Below are positions 35,175 to 49,470 of a stretch of 64,000 nucleotides of DNA, in pieces. The notes under the pieces were generated by a model. It saw only the letters and a list, made by a program, of their open reading frames with translations, did not search any database and was not told the origin of the DNA. A program made the position numbers and the translations under genes. The stretch spans positions 7,253,947 to 7,317,946 of the forward strand of contig OZ007580.1 of NCBI GenBank assembly GCA_963931925.1, in the 5' to 3' direction. Each line of letters starts with the position of its first letter. The first letter of the stretch is position 1. The stretch comes from Onchidella celtica. Its lineage: Eukaryota; Mollusca; Gastropoda; Systellommatophora; Onchidiidae.

Positions 35175-35216
35175 TATTAATTTCAATTTCAATTTTGCCC
35201 GGGCAGCGGCCTTGAA
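35175..35216 (-). mobile_element. SINE internal fragment (inverted)
   Basis: AATTTTGCCCGGGCAGCGGCC is the inverse of the GGCCGCTGCCCGGGCAAAATT block at 53489-53509 in the SINE, with a similar AATTTCAATTT tail on its far side. Confidence 0.65.
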
Positions 35217-37233
35217 TGCAAAATGATAAAACTGAACTTGACATGCATCACCCAGATAATAGTGGCTGTGTAGTAGGCTGTAAAACATCAACAAAGCAAA
35301 ACTTAAATTACATTATTATGCTCTGGAGAGGTACGGTTTGGTTTGCACTTCATGTTTTCAAGTCTGAAAGGAATTTCTAAATAACATTTGACAGAAAAGA
35401 TAAAGATTTGGTTCTCAATAGCTTTGTTCTACAAATTCTCTCGCTGTCCTAGATAGTTTGTTTTTTTTTATTCGTATACCAACACAGCATTTTACACTAA
35501 TGTAATTAACTCTCAAAGCTTTAGCAGATAAATGAAAAATATTTTTCGTAATCAAAATAAAGACAGTGCTGTACAGCCGTGAGACATTAACTTTGACGAC
35601 CTTGCTTAATCTTATTCAGGGTAACAATTATAGCATACCAAGAGATGTGAATCCCCTTGTTAAATGCAGTATCTCATACCAAAAAAAACAAAACAATGTA
35701 ATAATCTCTCAAGGTGTTCCATAAACATATGCGCAGAGAAATTTTCAAGAGTTTAATTTTTATGATGTAATTTAACATACCTGAATTGCAAATGATGCCA
35801 TTAAGGCATCTGGTGTTCATTAAGAAATCTTTTTTTTTTTTTTATATATAACATGCTAAGGAAAATCTCTCTGTGTCTGTGTGTGTTTTTTGGGTTCTTT
35901 TTTGTTTGTAATTTATGAGCCGCAAGATGGGGCTACAATGTTGAAATTGCTGCAGTTACCGGTGACAACTGAAGCCTTGTGCTAAATTAAAGATTTAAAT
36001 TAATTTGCAAATGGTATGTTTAATATTCAGTTTTAAATCGGTGACAATTTCCGAGAGATAGTAAGTAGCATAGGTACTGAAGTAGCTGAGAAGCAAATCA
36101 TTTTTATCTGTCTTTCACTATCTATCTGAATATGAACTTTTTTCTTAACTTCAACATACAGATATTTTCTCTCTATCACCAAATACATACACACAGTGTA
36201 TAAAATGCTGCTGAGAGTAAACTGTGAGATGTGTAAATGGGAAAACAATGTAACTTTGCACTGCATTTCATGACAGTACATTCTGATCACTGGCACTTTC
36301 TCTCAAGTAAAAAAGATGACATGGACTTGCTTTGCTGTTCAATAAAAACAAACAGAGGTCGTAAAGTTTTAAAGCTTTATTGCTGCTGAATCTCATTCAC
36401 ACTGGCTGCATGATAACTATGTCCAAGCCATTTATAAATATGATTACATCTTTCGTTCCACAAAAAAAAGGTACATGGACTTGTATAGTAATAATAACAG
36501 AAAACAATATGAACACAAAACAAACAGGACCTTCAATCACCATACACATAAGTTGGTGAATTCCACCAATTGACAAAATTTCACAAAGACAACATACTTT
36601 TTTGTGTAGTGCAATGCACTTTCACAAATTTTGTGTTTCAACTATAATTTCTGAGGTCTTAAATTGACACTGATGAGATATCTTGCCTTTTTGTTAGTTG
36701 ACATTAATTTTTAATGTTATTTCTGACACCATTTGCCAAAACAGCCATTGGCATATGGTACGTGTATTATTAATTTGATAACAACTGGATTCTCTGACAA
36801 TATATAACCCAGTCTGTCATATTGCTGATAATAAAAAAAAAATATATACATACCAAGGGGAATTCAACTTCCTGACAGTACATTAGGTCACACAGAAATA
36901 TAATTTCTGCAGCTGTTGACGAACTGACAGGGGACAATGTGCCAGTAAAAGCCTGCATTTTTTATTCAAACTATTGTACACATGAATCAATGAACGGTAG
37001 CTGAATATACCAAAATGAAGTGAAAAGAGGCCATAATGCTCTGAGAATTCAAAATCTCATGCTCTTGTGTTTGGGGGGAGGGGTGTGGATCTATATGTTG
37101 CATATTCAGTTTACAATTAAAAGAATTAAATAAGTTATATGTTTCTTAATGAGCACCAGGCTTATGAATGATAGCTTTAGCAATTCAGATATGTTAAATT
37201 ATGTATTGAAATCTTTAAAAATTCTGTGCGCTT

Positions 37234-39692
37234 CACGGCGTACAAAAATGCTCCAAATCGTGCCTCTTAGTTGTCGCCGGCTGGCGGTCATAAATCTCGT
37301 GCGCTGGAATGCTCACCGGGGTCAATGCGGTCAGATTTGCTCCGCGGGCAGCAATTAACGGGAGACGCTTTCATGTTAAAATTCGACTCTTTTGATATCA
37401 AATTTGCGACAGTCCCCGTGGGCCCATCCCGATGTCTTGCTATGAAGTCTCCAGCAACAATCTTTCCCTCACAGTCTGCGCAAATCCCAGCTTTCTACGT
37501 GCTTTTGTCTTTGTTTTACGCACGTGTGTTTATTACCTATACAATGTACTATTTCGATGCCCAATCGCATATAAACTATTGTTAATTACACAAAAACGGC
37601 CGAAGAAAACAGTTTGCCGTTTTCATCTGTGTGATCAGAAATAATTTCGGATCTGTCTGCGCTAATTTCATTACCGGCGCAGCTTTAGTTGGAACGCTAT
37701 ATCCATTTATATGTGACGTGCTCACCTATTGTTATGTTGGCTTAACTACTGACTTTCTTGTGGTGTAATAAACTGCTTGAACATAATAATAACGTGCACT
37801 ATGCACGAAATAAGTATATTTCTGCTCTGGACATTTGTGACGTGTTTGGAAGATAAAAAACAACAACAAAAAACAGATCAAAAACCATTTTTTTTTGTGT
37901 TCATCAATTGCATGCGACGTTTTTTTTTTTTTTTTTGTCTGCCGACTAGATATCAGGGAAGGCTAGATGGAGAAACATTCCAAATATATCTGTCCAGAAT
38001 GTTACAAGATAGTTCAGGACGCTAAACGTGAACAAAGCACTGTTTCACTTGATTCTCAGACCTACTATTGAAAACAGTTTAAACATTTGGAGCGAATACA
38101 ACCCCAACTGTAACGAAACAGCAGAGGTAGCGAATGTCTCACGGCTGTGTCCTACTGAAGCAGTTTGCATCCCAGTCATCTCACCTCAGCAGCATAAAAA
38201 AACAACAAGTAACACACCACTGTAGACTCTCCAAGCTCAAGTCTCTCTAAGACAAACATAACTGACCAAAACATACCTCACACTGAAACAACCAGCCAGG
38301 ACATACCCTATATAAATTTTTTTTTTTTTTTAATGTAACTAACATAATTTTCAGCGACACGGACGCCGACAAAACAAAATACAAGAATTGAAGCAGACAG
38401 AAGATGCATTATCTCTTAGCACATTTTCTGGGCTCACCCCAAATTCTGGCCCTCTTGCTTCCTGTTTCGATGGAATTCTCAAAACACACAGAATTTCACC
38501 ACGTGCTTATTATAGCAACAGGTCATTTATTGGTAACCCCTCCCATAAGAATCTCAGCCTCACCGAAGAGATTGTCACTCAGGCAAAAACGCATACACGC
38601 AATTATATCCATCATCGAGGAGGCATGTAACACTGCAAATGACATTCGACTATCTCCACAACTCTTTCAGTCAAGTTCACAGAGCCATCTCAGACACTAA
38701 ACCCATACACACAGAATTACTCTCTGGATTTCAAACTCTGATAGTGATAGACAATTACAATGTGACATACAGTAGGATGTTGCCCAACAAAACAATCCCA
38801 GAACAACACATTGTAGAACACCACTAGATCTACATACTATACTATATAAGACAATAACATTCGGGTTCGGTTGCTGAGTGAGCAAGGCAGTGCAAGTAGC
38901 CACCAGGCTATCGCCAAACTCGAAAAAAAAAAAAAAGAGTATGTGGCCTCAATGATAACTTTCGTAAACTAGAATTTATCATGAAAATCCATCTGTTGCA
39001 AGTAGCTCCGTCACTGAGCTGCACAGTCAAACCCTGGCCTAAAGTGTGACCAAATGAAAATTCGGAGACCGACCCCTCCACACAACAATGAACCAAATTG
39101 TGAGGCACTTCGAAACTGTATTTAGTGTACATAAATAAGCTGTTCCAAGTAAAAGAAATGCGCAAACATTCTTACGAGGAGACGGCAAATGCAAGGTAAG
39201 GCGACATAATATGCCAAGTGATAACACGTAGCTGTTTAAATTGACCTGTACGCATTATAAAAGCTGAGGCAAAAAAGCCACTTGGTGAGAAAGCTTGTAC
39301 ATGTGTCGACTTCATATGTTGTAAATTTGAACAGGAACCGACCGGCAGTTACCGAATTATGGATCTTTATTATGTCATATCTAACAACAGTGTCAGCATT
39401 GAAATAGGGTCAACTTTAACTACCTACTACAACTAAACCAATCATTTTTTCTTTCGATATCTTACACTAACAGCATTTGCCAACTGCTACCCACTAACAA
39501 TTAATCGCTGAATCAAACGTTGTTAGCGTAATAACTCCCCGATAAAGTACAAAAAAACGCGTTTTGCAACATCCATTCTACGGCGCTCGCTGACTGACGA
39601 GTAACCCCGGTCACCGTCACGGCCCAACGACCGCGGGCGCCTCCAGCCTATTACCGGCGGCCAACTAAAGTATCTGGTTTTTGTACGCCGTG
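37234..39692 (+). mobile_element. 2.46-kb TIR transposon with GCTT target duplication
   Basis: CACGGCGTACAAAAA stands at the left and its inverse at the right. Weaker pairing extends about 45 bases (TTAGTTG..CGCCGG on both). GCTT lies outside both ends as a four-base target duplication. The ends and inner flank are GC-rich compared with the surroundings. Inside, frames at 38388-38830 look like one protein broken by frameshifts. Confidence 0.7.
38388..38830 (+). pseudogene. Decayed transposon protein fragment
   Basis: Three overlapping frames carry linked pieces: GPLASCFDGILKTHRISPRA with YYSNRSFIGNPSHKNLSL, then VHRAISDTKPIHTELLSGF, and MLPNKTIPEQHIVEHH. The order resembles a transposon protein repeatedly met in marine invertebrates (FxGNHxHK..., HxxxP, FP...PKxHxLExH). 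I cannot name the superfamily. At least two frameshifts separate the pieces. Confidence 0.45.
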
Positions 39693-41732
39693 GCTTAAAT
39701 TTATGAAATGAAATAAAGGAGTTTGCACTTTTTTATTAATCTGCCCATAATTGTTTCACATCATAATTATCCCTAGTTTTCCCCTTCTCATGATCACGTT
39801 TAACTCTCCATGACAGCTACTGATGGTTTCCCGTCCTTAATGATTTGGAAATGTCAGAAAGGTTTTCATATCGTATATATATGAGGGACTTAACAGATTT
39901 GTGTTTGCTAATGTATCCTCCCCATATACAATTGTGGTGAAAATATTTGCTTGTTCTGTGCTGTGCTACAAAGCGGCAAGTTTTGTTGTTGTTTTGTTTT
40001 TTTTTTAGCTCACACCTATGCTAAAAATCCCCCCAATAAAACGTCATTCTTTTCATTCTGGTACATTCAGTGACTTAAACATGCCTTTCAAAAGGTATTA
40101 CAGATGAAGCGCAAACAAGACAAGAAGAGACCAAAAAAAAGTTTTTTTCATCAAAAAGTCCATATTTTCAAATTTGACTGACATGCTGGTTTTCAAAGGA
40201 ATCAGTTATTATGTTAATATTCTTGCATACTGAGAGTTTGTGTGCATACATGACATACAAACATGTGATATATACAGGAATTGTAATAAATATGTGCAAA
40301 CCAGTCAAAAAAACAAAAACCATCAATGTGCATGAGCCTCTCATGAGAAATGAAAGTGGTAATATATATTATTATAAAATAGGACACAGGTCTTCCATAC
40401 TGTGATACAGATACCCACAAGCACATATAAACACAAAATTATTGAATAATGAGCTATGTTTCATAACTTATGTACAGTATAAGATCAACTAATGTTACAC
40501 AGTCTATGGAAGTCAGATGCTATCAAAATTCTTGTTCGTCCACCTGTGATTGTACATAATCCTCTTTACCAACAGATTCAATGCTCTAATGTCTAACAAA
40601 ATTCTAGTAGAAAACAGAATTTGGTTGATAACAATAATAAAATACACTCATAAAACATTGCAACACCCTGAAAGATTGCAATCAAAAACATGTTTAAGAT
40701 GATTTATCATGTCACATTCAGGTAATCTATAGACCAGGTCTCTTGCAGAAATATGGACCTGATACCAGCTTATTTGCCATACAGCTCCATTAATAGTGAA
40801 ATCTTACATATAAAAGTCCACAGGATACTCTGTAAGCACACTACCTAAGCATGTTGTATAATCTTACTAATACCAACTCCGGGGACTGGCTGCTGGTACT
40901 AGAAATGACGCTGCATCTGTCATTCAGTTTTACCATATACTGTATTGTACTGACAGTCATTATTTTACAGTGAACATCATGATTGTTTTGTTTCAACATT
41001 GGCCCTATTTCAGTTCAGTTTCAGAGATTATTCAATCAGGATGCCTTATACTATACACCAGAAACAGAGCGCTTATCTCTTCCCGCAGAAAAATCCAATG
41101 CTGACTTTTCTCAGTTTCACTGAAATTTGTCTCCTTTTCTTTTCTTTTTTTTTCTCAGTGATTCCGTGGAATCTATGTTAAAAATTCAGCTTAAATATAA
41201 ACTTAGAATAATAAAACTGTATATTCATTGTTCTATCATGTAGCCTAACAAGAGAACACCGTATAACTGTAATCTGATTTCAGGGTTCTCCACTGTTTTG
41301 GGTCTGTTTCAAGAACCATGCCATAGAGCCTGCATGAAACAGTGACACTCAACAACTTAATAAGCTTTATCATTTGCATGTGAATCCAGTTTTCGTTTGA
41401 AAGTTAATCTAAAAATGCCCTCAGCTGATGCACTCAAACGTAGGTCGCATGATGTTTAGGTAAGAGAAGCATTTTGCCAAATTTCCTCCAGAAAATATCT
41501 CCCCAATGCAATTTTAGTAAGCTGTTGGCGTCAAACAAACCCTTCATTTCTCGAGAACAAGCCCAAATAAACATACAGACAATGAGGTAAAGGATGAAAC
41601 ACAGTATCCCCAGCAATCACCTGACATCATGCTGCATGAAAAGTAAGAAACAAATCTAATCTGAGATCAAAGTTTCTGCAATTGACATTTCATTTTCCTT
41701 GTGGAGAATCCACCTTTTTCAATTTCTTTATT

Positions 41733-41783
<51 letters not shown>

Positions 41784-42899
41784 TTTTTTAAAGACAAACC
41801 AACATGTATTTTGCTCTAAAGTGGCAACTTTGTGCACTGAAATCAAGTTCAATAAAAAACAACAACTCCATAATGGTGGTCATCCTCCCACATTTTTGGT
41901 TATAAAACTCTGAAAATGCCAGTGGCAGGACTTTTGACCCCAGATCTTTGCATAAACAGCATCAACAGCAAAGAAGGGAGCCATCACAAATCTAATGTCA
42001 GCAATTCCATAACAACATATCACCAAGAGCGATTCAAAGGCTCTCTCTCCCTCTCTATCTCCTGAACAAAACACAAATGCATGTAATCAAGAAGAGTGGA
42101 TTTGAATGTAGATACAATAGCTGTCATAATATCTAAGCTTGGCCTGACCATATCAAAGCAGGATGTTCTCGCAATAATTATGTACATATGCATTTGACAT
42201 ACTCTTCACGTAAGGGCACTGAGGAGGAACAAACTAAAAATATATCCACTAAAAAAACAACTGTTTAAATCCACTACAAAACAACTGTTTAAGTCGCCAG
42301 CTATTGCCTAACAACAAAATTAAAGCACTCTGATTTTTATTGGATTTTTTGTTGGTGTTGTTGTTAATTTTTCATTGCAAACGCAAATGTATAAAATAAT
42401 GTATCTGATTTAATGCCAGATTTATGATAACTGTAAGATCACTTTCTTCAGTTTTAAAATTAATCCATGCTGGCATAAAGGAATAGCTTTCTGTATATTT
42501 ATTCATAAATATTTAAAAATGAAAAAAAAAAGGAAAGAAAAGAAAAACGATATTGTCAAGAACAGATTTAATTCATAAATGTTTCCACTGACTAAATTTT
42601 TGTGAGAGAGCAGTGAGTAATTTTTACAAACGTAATTATTGTGCGAGCCAGCATAACTTGGTCTCGTAAACAAGTTGTTTTGAACAGTTTTTTTTATAAT
42701 AGATAGACAGAAAATGTGGGGAAGGATAGACGGACAGCGTAGGTGTGCATGACTGAGCACTTGTTGTATCTCGTGTTTTGAACTAGGTTTAGTAAAGAGG
42801 GAAGGGGTGAGTAGGAATTAAATGTTATTGAGACGTCTGTTGACGTACAGAAAAACCGTGATCCAGAGTAAAAGCTCGGGGTTTTGAACATGTTAAGAA
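39693..42899. other. AT-rich stretch without recognised genes
   Basis: It includes a (TG)n run at 41737-41783 that turns into GTGC, and a 25-bp tandem pair near 42245-42295 (CCACTA..AACAACTGTTTAA). No exon is supported on either strand. Confidence 0.55.
41737..41783. repeat. (TG)n/(TGCG)n microsatellite
   Basis: An uninterrupted TG run followed by GTGC repeats. The open frames here (VCVCVC, HTHTHT) are artefacts of it. Confidence 0.95.
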
Positions 42900-42959
42900 T
42901 TTATTGCTATAAAATTTATATTATATTGTATTGAAGTAATTCGACCTTTGATGTCGACC

Positions 42960-43800
42960 CAAGGTCGTTGCGTAGGGCTGTTACTTAAAATAACTCAGTT
43001 CGGCAGCTGAGCTAGAAGTGGTTGCACCAATCACAATCCAGGATTTAGACGGTAAGCTGCAGATGCAGACCAGTATTTAAGGCCATACAGAACTTAGTTC
43101 TGGGCCACATGTAGAAAATCCATTTACGAGGTGGACGGCGATAGTCCTCAGCCAGATGAGAGACATAGAGACGCAGTTGAGCAGTCCATTGTGAGGGGCC
43201 TGATTTAAAGCTCCAGAGCCTAAGCTACTTGGTTTGATATAAACCCACAGCGTTTACATCCAGCGCTCTCACTCCCAGTGAGGGCCGCATGGTGAGAGTC
43301 CATACTAATTTGTAATGATGAAAGTGAACCGTTCTACTTACTTTTGAAGACAGTTTCAGAGCTACCGCCAGACAACGCATGGTTGTACAAGCATTCTCCA
43401 TGGCGTGTCTAGAGGAAATGTCCATATCATAACATGTCTCATTGAATTAATAGAATTTAAACGGTTAGATCCGTCGCCACGTGCGCGGATTCTTTTTGCC
43501 ATATAACTCATATGACCTGCAAGTAGTAGATTGAATACGTTAGTCTTTATAAAAGCTGTAGTTCCATTAGTTAGATTCAGTTGCCTTTGAATTGATATTT
43601 ATATTTATAATTATATTTGTTACATTAATTCCTGTAATTAAACTGCCCTACAGTTCTGCTAAAATTGAAAGCAATTGATTTATTTAGTTTTTAGAGTGCA
43701 AGTATTTATTTTTGTGTGTTCGTCGATTGTGGGAGCGGACCTCGAAAGAGTGTCAGTCGAAATATCCCCATGTAACCCACATCGCGACAGATATGGTGCC
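42960..43800 (+). mobile_element. Possible solo LTR or retrotransposon remnant
   Basis: The block is more GC-rich than its surroundings. It starts near TGTTACTTAAAATAAC, has TATTTAAGG (TATA-like) at about 43074 and ends in a region with CATGTAACCC near 43770. Size and layout resemble an LTR, but no second copy, primer-binding site or target duplication was found. Confidence 0.25.
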
Positions 43801-43920
43801 ATCAGAAAGAAACCCCAAATTTCTACTTCTTTCAACTTCAATAGAGAATATGGTGTATTTCAGGTTTTCATACGCAATACAAGCAAAAAATTCTTTGAAT
43901 TAACTGCAAATACTTTTTAA

Positions 43921-46900
43921 TATATCAAGGAGACAGAATTTTAATGAACTTTCCATTAGTTTTCTTGGATCATTTCTTTTAAAGATTAGACTGCATATAA
44001 AAAAAAAAAAAACTTAATATTTTAATTTTTAATAATCATTTTTCATTGCTAGATTAGAAACGAAATCACTTTTTTCTTCAGTAAATGAAAACCTCTTCAA
44101 TTTTGCACAAACTTAGTTTTTCTTTGTTCTCCTCACACCAGCATTTAATTCCATACAGTGGTGAAGCTTTGAGAGAATTACAGTAATTTCCTGCAAACAA
44201 CACATAAAACCATGGCAAGTGCAGACACATATTTCATAAAATGATGCTTTTCCCTGTAATTTCCCCATGACAGAAGCAATAATAAAGCCGTCCCTATTTG
44301 ACCTGGGGTATCAAGTGTTTGAAAGGGGAAAATAGAAAAAGCACAAAAACAACAAAAAGTAGGCAAACAATCACATAAATCATTCTTTTAAAGGTCAACA
44401 GCATAAAATAATCCTATTTTGCTTGAGCTCCATACATTTCATGTTTTCCTCTAAAGTGGTTGGATTTCACATAATTACCTTGATTTTTTTCTGTTTTCCA
44501 TCAGTAGTTAAGCAAATTGATCACACACACACAAATGGGTTTTGTATAATTCCTAATATATTTCATCTGCAGAGCATGAGCCACCAGGCTTACATAGGCT
44601 TTGTGAGGGCGAAACTGATAGCGGTAACAGTGGAAATAGGGGCTGTAATTACAAACACAAATCACAAATGTCAGGCCCATTCTAAATTAAAAGTCCATTT
44701 TTACCTAACAATGAAATTGGTTGGCCTACATTTTATGAAGGAGAGGAGTAATTATTTTATCAATGGCCACTCTCTGAAAAGGTTATCACCTTTGCTGAGA
44801 GGTCCAGCTTGTAGCAGGACATTTTCATAACTTAAATTAAGAATGCTCTATTGGGCTGCACAATCATCAAAAACAATGTACTGTCTATGCCTAACCAGGC
44901 TCCACTTACAATATCCTCTAAGAGTTAAGGACCACAAAATACAGATGAGTGTCACTCCTGGCTCAGGGTTTTTGACAGTGATTACAGTCAGTTTCCCTCT
45001 TATTTACAGAGTGATATTTACATGCCCCAAGCTATTCTGCCATGCAAAGGCAGAGCGACGCAACTGACAGAGTGGCCAATTTCTACTATCTCTATGAACT
45101 TTCTCACACACATTTCTTTTATGTAAAAGGCAAACAGACGTATCTGCTACTGAAATAGTAGTTTCTAGTATGGCAAAACTCATAAATAAGAGAAGTGCAC
45201 TGGCCGTGCCACATAAATTTTTTTTTGTTTTTCTCAAAACTATGAAATTAGCACATACGCCGCTCTGCCTTTGCCAGACAGTATTCTCCTGTTACACATA
45301 ATATGATACTGACATTTAAGTTCAATGGGGTCATGGAGGAAAATCTACCTTCTATCTGATTCATCTAGTATGGTATGTTTGTTATACAAGACAAACAGCC
45401 TGAAAACATCAATGGCATTCACATCCAAGGACAATAAAGTGGGTGGTGAATCATTTAAACAAATGGAATAGAATGAATTAAGGCAGAACTTGCTGGCAAA
45501 ATTAGTGTGATTACTTCTGTTGTTAAGTAGCTGTGAAAGAACTGCAGGGTGGCTGCCAAAATGATCTAAGTACATCTACGGTCAAATGTGCCTCGAGGCA
45601 TTTAGGTTTTATCAGTGACAATGCTTTTACTGAAGAAGTCACAAATGATCTAGTACATCCACAGTCAACTCGTCTAGCAGGGGTCTAAACGATCAGTGAC
45701 AATGTTTTTCACTCAAAGAGTCTGGGCGTAGCTTCTGCCATCCTCTTAATTTGAATACACCATTTAAAATTTATTGTGAAATTCCACTCTACAATACTTG
45801 GAAAAGAAAACCGAGGAAAGCGGGGGAGGAGTGAATATAAAAAGATGTTCATGGACCATATTTACCACTGCCTGTGGGGCAACAAAAAAATCTGTGACTA
45901 TTCTAATGAGAAATTAAGATTTTTTCCTCAATAAAAAAAGTCTGTACGAATATAAATATTATATCTCATCTATGCTATGAACACTAATTCTGTGGTAAAA
46001 GGCTCTGTACACAGATGTTTCATAAAATATTCATATTCTGAAACCAAAAGAAACAATAATACAATTGTAACTTAAATTGAAAAATTGCGGCAAATGAAAC
46101 CGCACCAGTGAAGTTCAACTCTGTAACAGTTTCAAAATAATTCTAAATTTCTCCTTCAATATTTCTACCTTGAAATCACTGAATTTTGCATTTAAAGATA
46201 GTGCTAACTAAATCTGAGGGTTCAGGATGAGGACATTTTGTTCAAATGGCAAAAATGTGAGCCTTGACCTGGCAAAATAGGAACAATATACATGACAATA
46301 ACAACATGTCATCTTGGAAGAAGAAGTTTTAACACATTGAGAGATCTTACACAAAAACCAACAAGACAATAACATTTCATCATATTACCCACTTTAAAAA
46401 ATTATAATAACCGTTGGACTTACCCTTTTACATTGCAATGATGAAATGTTAAAGTACGGGGTATCTACGAGTATTGTACATTCTTGGTACATCAAGCATA
46501 CAGTTCAGAAGATCAACACGTTGAGCATTCTCTTTCTAAAACTGTGTGAAATTGAAAACCAGTTTGAATTTCAGTCTTTGTTAGATTCCATACTGCAGAA
46601 AACCAGACTTATTAGGTTTCATTCACAGAATATGGACTTACAACAGTTTCCCAGTGAGTTTATACACTAATCATATAAAGCATAATGCTGAAGCAAAATT
46701 TGTCTAAAAAAAACTTTGAGGCTCTGTGAAAGACACTATCACTAGAGTGTACCATCATTTTCTGCAGCTGCTCACATAGCCTAGTATGTTACGATATGTG
46801 CTGCATATCAGTGCAAAAACTCACTGTATTCTGGAAAACAACAGATGCAGGTTGAAGTGTAAATTTGTTCTTACTTCTGAATTCCTGACCTCCAGATCAC

Positions 46901-49200
46901 AGTTTGTAAAAGTCATCAACACTAATGAAAGAAGAAAGTAATGCCCATGTAAGTCAATTGCTTAATTTTTTTTTTTTTTACTTCATAAGAATTAAAATAT
47001 CCTAATTGAATTAAACTGAAAAAAATATCCATGAAAATGGAACTGCATTACAAATCTTTAATACAGATAAAGATCCAACTAACGGCAGGTGGACATAAGG
47101 ATGCTATGGTTTGAGGCTCATTTGAACAATAAGGCTTGAGAATTGTCATGTTGGCATCAAATGGACAAATTCCAATGAAGATGGCATTGAGAAGCTTTTA
47201 TTACATCCTTAAAAAATAAATTTTTAAAAATCCCCAAAAGATAACAGATTTATATCATTTCCCACTGTTAATGTCAAAATCTGATTTCGCTACATTGTTG
47301 TTAACATATATATCTAATCTGCCCAATGCAGAGACATGCTACTATAATAATTATAATAAATGTAGGTCACTGGTCCTATGCAAATTAAAAAATCAGAATT
47401 GGCCAGTTAAACTTTTTCAAATTCTGGCGTAAATCTAAAAATCTCACTACCGGAAATTTTAAACGAAAGAAATACACAGTTATTCAACTGATGGAAATTG
47501 TGATTGGGGTCTGAGTGGGAGTCCGGTAAAAAGAAAAAAAAAAAATATTGGTTCATTGTCCTCTTGTAAAACAGCTAACAACAAGTGAACTTTCATCAAA
47601 GCAAGTAGGTTTCTTATTAATTATGATAGTACATGTATTTCCACTAATATTCCATAAAGGTGAAGTATCAATATCTGTTTGTTTGTTCACCATGCATTCT
47701 ATACCTCCTAACACAATTCCTGAAAAGTGGGTATCCTTTCTAATCTTTATCTCTTTCTCACTTTTTTTCCCCTAATCCTACATCAATTCATCAGAAAATA
47801 AAAACCTACCAAAAATCAATCCAGAAATTTTTCTGCCCCACTGGTGAAATCCCATCTTCTTAAATATTTCCTGGACATGGGGTTACAACACACTGATTTG
47901 TTTGACTGTACCAGTGGTGTCATCCCATATCTCATCTCCTTTAAAACAAATTGATATCAAATTAACTTTCCGGAAAGCCGTTGTCCATGGAAACAAAAAT
48001 CTTGCTACCACTATACCCAATACAAATATGTACTGACATTCCTTGAAACAGTCGAAACAAATTACCGAAAGGGCATATATATAAAGGTTGCAGTTAAAAT
48101 TCCAGCCATGCTCAGTTTTTCCAGCCAAATTCACACATGAATAATCTGCATTTATCTTTGCGACAAAATAAATTGCAACATCCACTGAGACTTTGGTCAT
48201 TGCCAGATTCTGAGACATCGTTATTACATCTACCACAAACACATTCAATAGTACAAATACAAAGAAAAAATAATGGATAGAAACAATCATACATGGTTAA
48301 GATATAAAATAAGATTGGTTTAAAAAAATGATTCCGTAGCAAAAACTGGTTTTTGATACTGGTTAAAGGCATTTGCTCAATGTACAGACATTATAATATA
48401 AGGGAGGAAAATATTCATTGTCAACATGCATTGTCAGTTCAGTCATGATTATTCAAGAAGGATTATCTTTTGTTTGAACTCCCGGCTATCTCCATAATGA
48501 CAGAGATGAACGTTTTACAGCACAAAGAACTGTTTTAATTGCCAGGTTGTTTTCAAGTCATGTAATTTATGACATTTGAAACTTCAAAGGGAGTGATATA
48601 TTTGCACCATAATGCCAAATTGGGTTTTTTGTACAGTGTGAATTTTCGGAAAGTTTTAAAGCTTGAGTTCATGTTAGGGCTAAGACTGAGTCCAGCTAAT
48701 TGGGCACAACAACCTTTTCATTAGCCGCCTGGCCACCATCATGTTTTTTTTGTATTTGACCCAAATTGGCAACAGAAATTCTACTGAAAGTATTCTGTTT
48801 TGGCTACATGGCCCAAGCAGACACTACCAATATTTGAAAGCCATTTCTCAAAAGAGTGTTTGGTTGGTTCTGTGTATGTAAATTCAAGATGTGTTAACAC
48901 TGCACTTGGAATCATGCCCTAACACCATAAGATCTGAGAAACACAAGTTTTCAGAATTTCACAATGTCTCTATTATAGGACTACTCTTGAATCACAAAAA
49001 AAAGTGTCTATTTTCGTGACACCGCATCTGTTCGAAGTGTGGAACTGACAGTCCACTGACAGGTTTTCCGTTATCCTCAAAATCTTGATCTTCAGTTGGT
49101 TCTTCAGCACATAATTTTGATCTGGCATCATAACAATTATCATACTTTCTGTGTAACATGTTGCAGGACTCCCCACATTAATTACATTCAAAGTACATCC
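43921..49200. other. AT-rich stretch without recognised genes
   Basis: Only one local duplication (about 45562-45722) stands out. Short frames on both strands lack family features. Confidence 0.55.
45562..45722. repeat. Diverged tandem duplication, about 82 bp x 2
   Basis: ATGATCTAAGTACATCTACGG ... ATCAGTGACAATGCTTTTACT is followed by ATGATCTAGTACATCCACAG ... ATCAGTGACAATGTTTTTCACT. The two halves are clearly related but have substitutions and small gaps. Confidence 0.75.
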
Positions 49201-49212
49201 AAACAGAAATAA

Positions 49213-49470
49213 TTAAAAAAATTGCATATTTATATAGATTGATGTTATGGCCTTGCTCCTCAGTGGGTACAAAATAAAAATATCAAAACAGATGTCGCTG
49301 CTTTCTTTGTCATCTCTGTCATCATCATCATCATTACCATCATCACCGGCAGGCTCAGGGTGGACAGCAGCAAAAAGAACAGCAACACACAGCTGCTGGT
49401 GGTTTTCAGCAACAGCAAATCCCGTCAACACGTCATCACTACTCCCAGCAGACCGACGGAGGTCCAGCTT
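49213..49470 (-). CDS. Possible acidic 3' exon, unrecognised
   Basis: The minus-strand frame reads KLDLRRSAGSSDD, VLTGFAVAENHQQL and an acidic run DDGNDDDDDRDDKESSD before a stop. A weak acceptor (aaacaag) precedes it. The acidic part comes from a CAT/CAT trinucleotide run, so it may be accidental. No neighbouring exons were found. Confidence 0.15.
   Translation of the reverse strand, partial: KLDLRRSAGSSDDVLTGFAVAENHQQLCVAVLFAAVHPEPAGDDGNDDDDDRDDKESSDICFDIFILYPLRSKAITSIYINMQFF

Larger units (their letters stand above)
27861..37233. other. Intergenic AT-rich stretch with scattered MITEs
   Basis: No host gene is supported. It contains the TTAA element at 28443, the family A element at 30882, a possible isolated exon at 33999, the AAT/GCGC element at 34722 and a SINE piece at 35180. 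The remaining sequence has only short open frames without family signatures. Confidence 0.5.
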
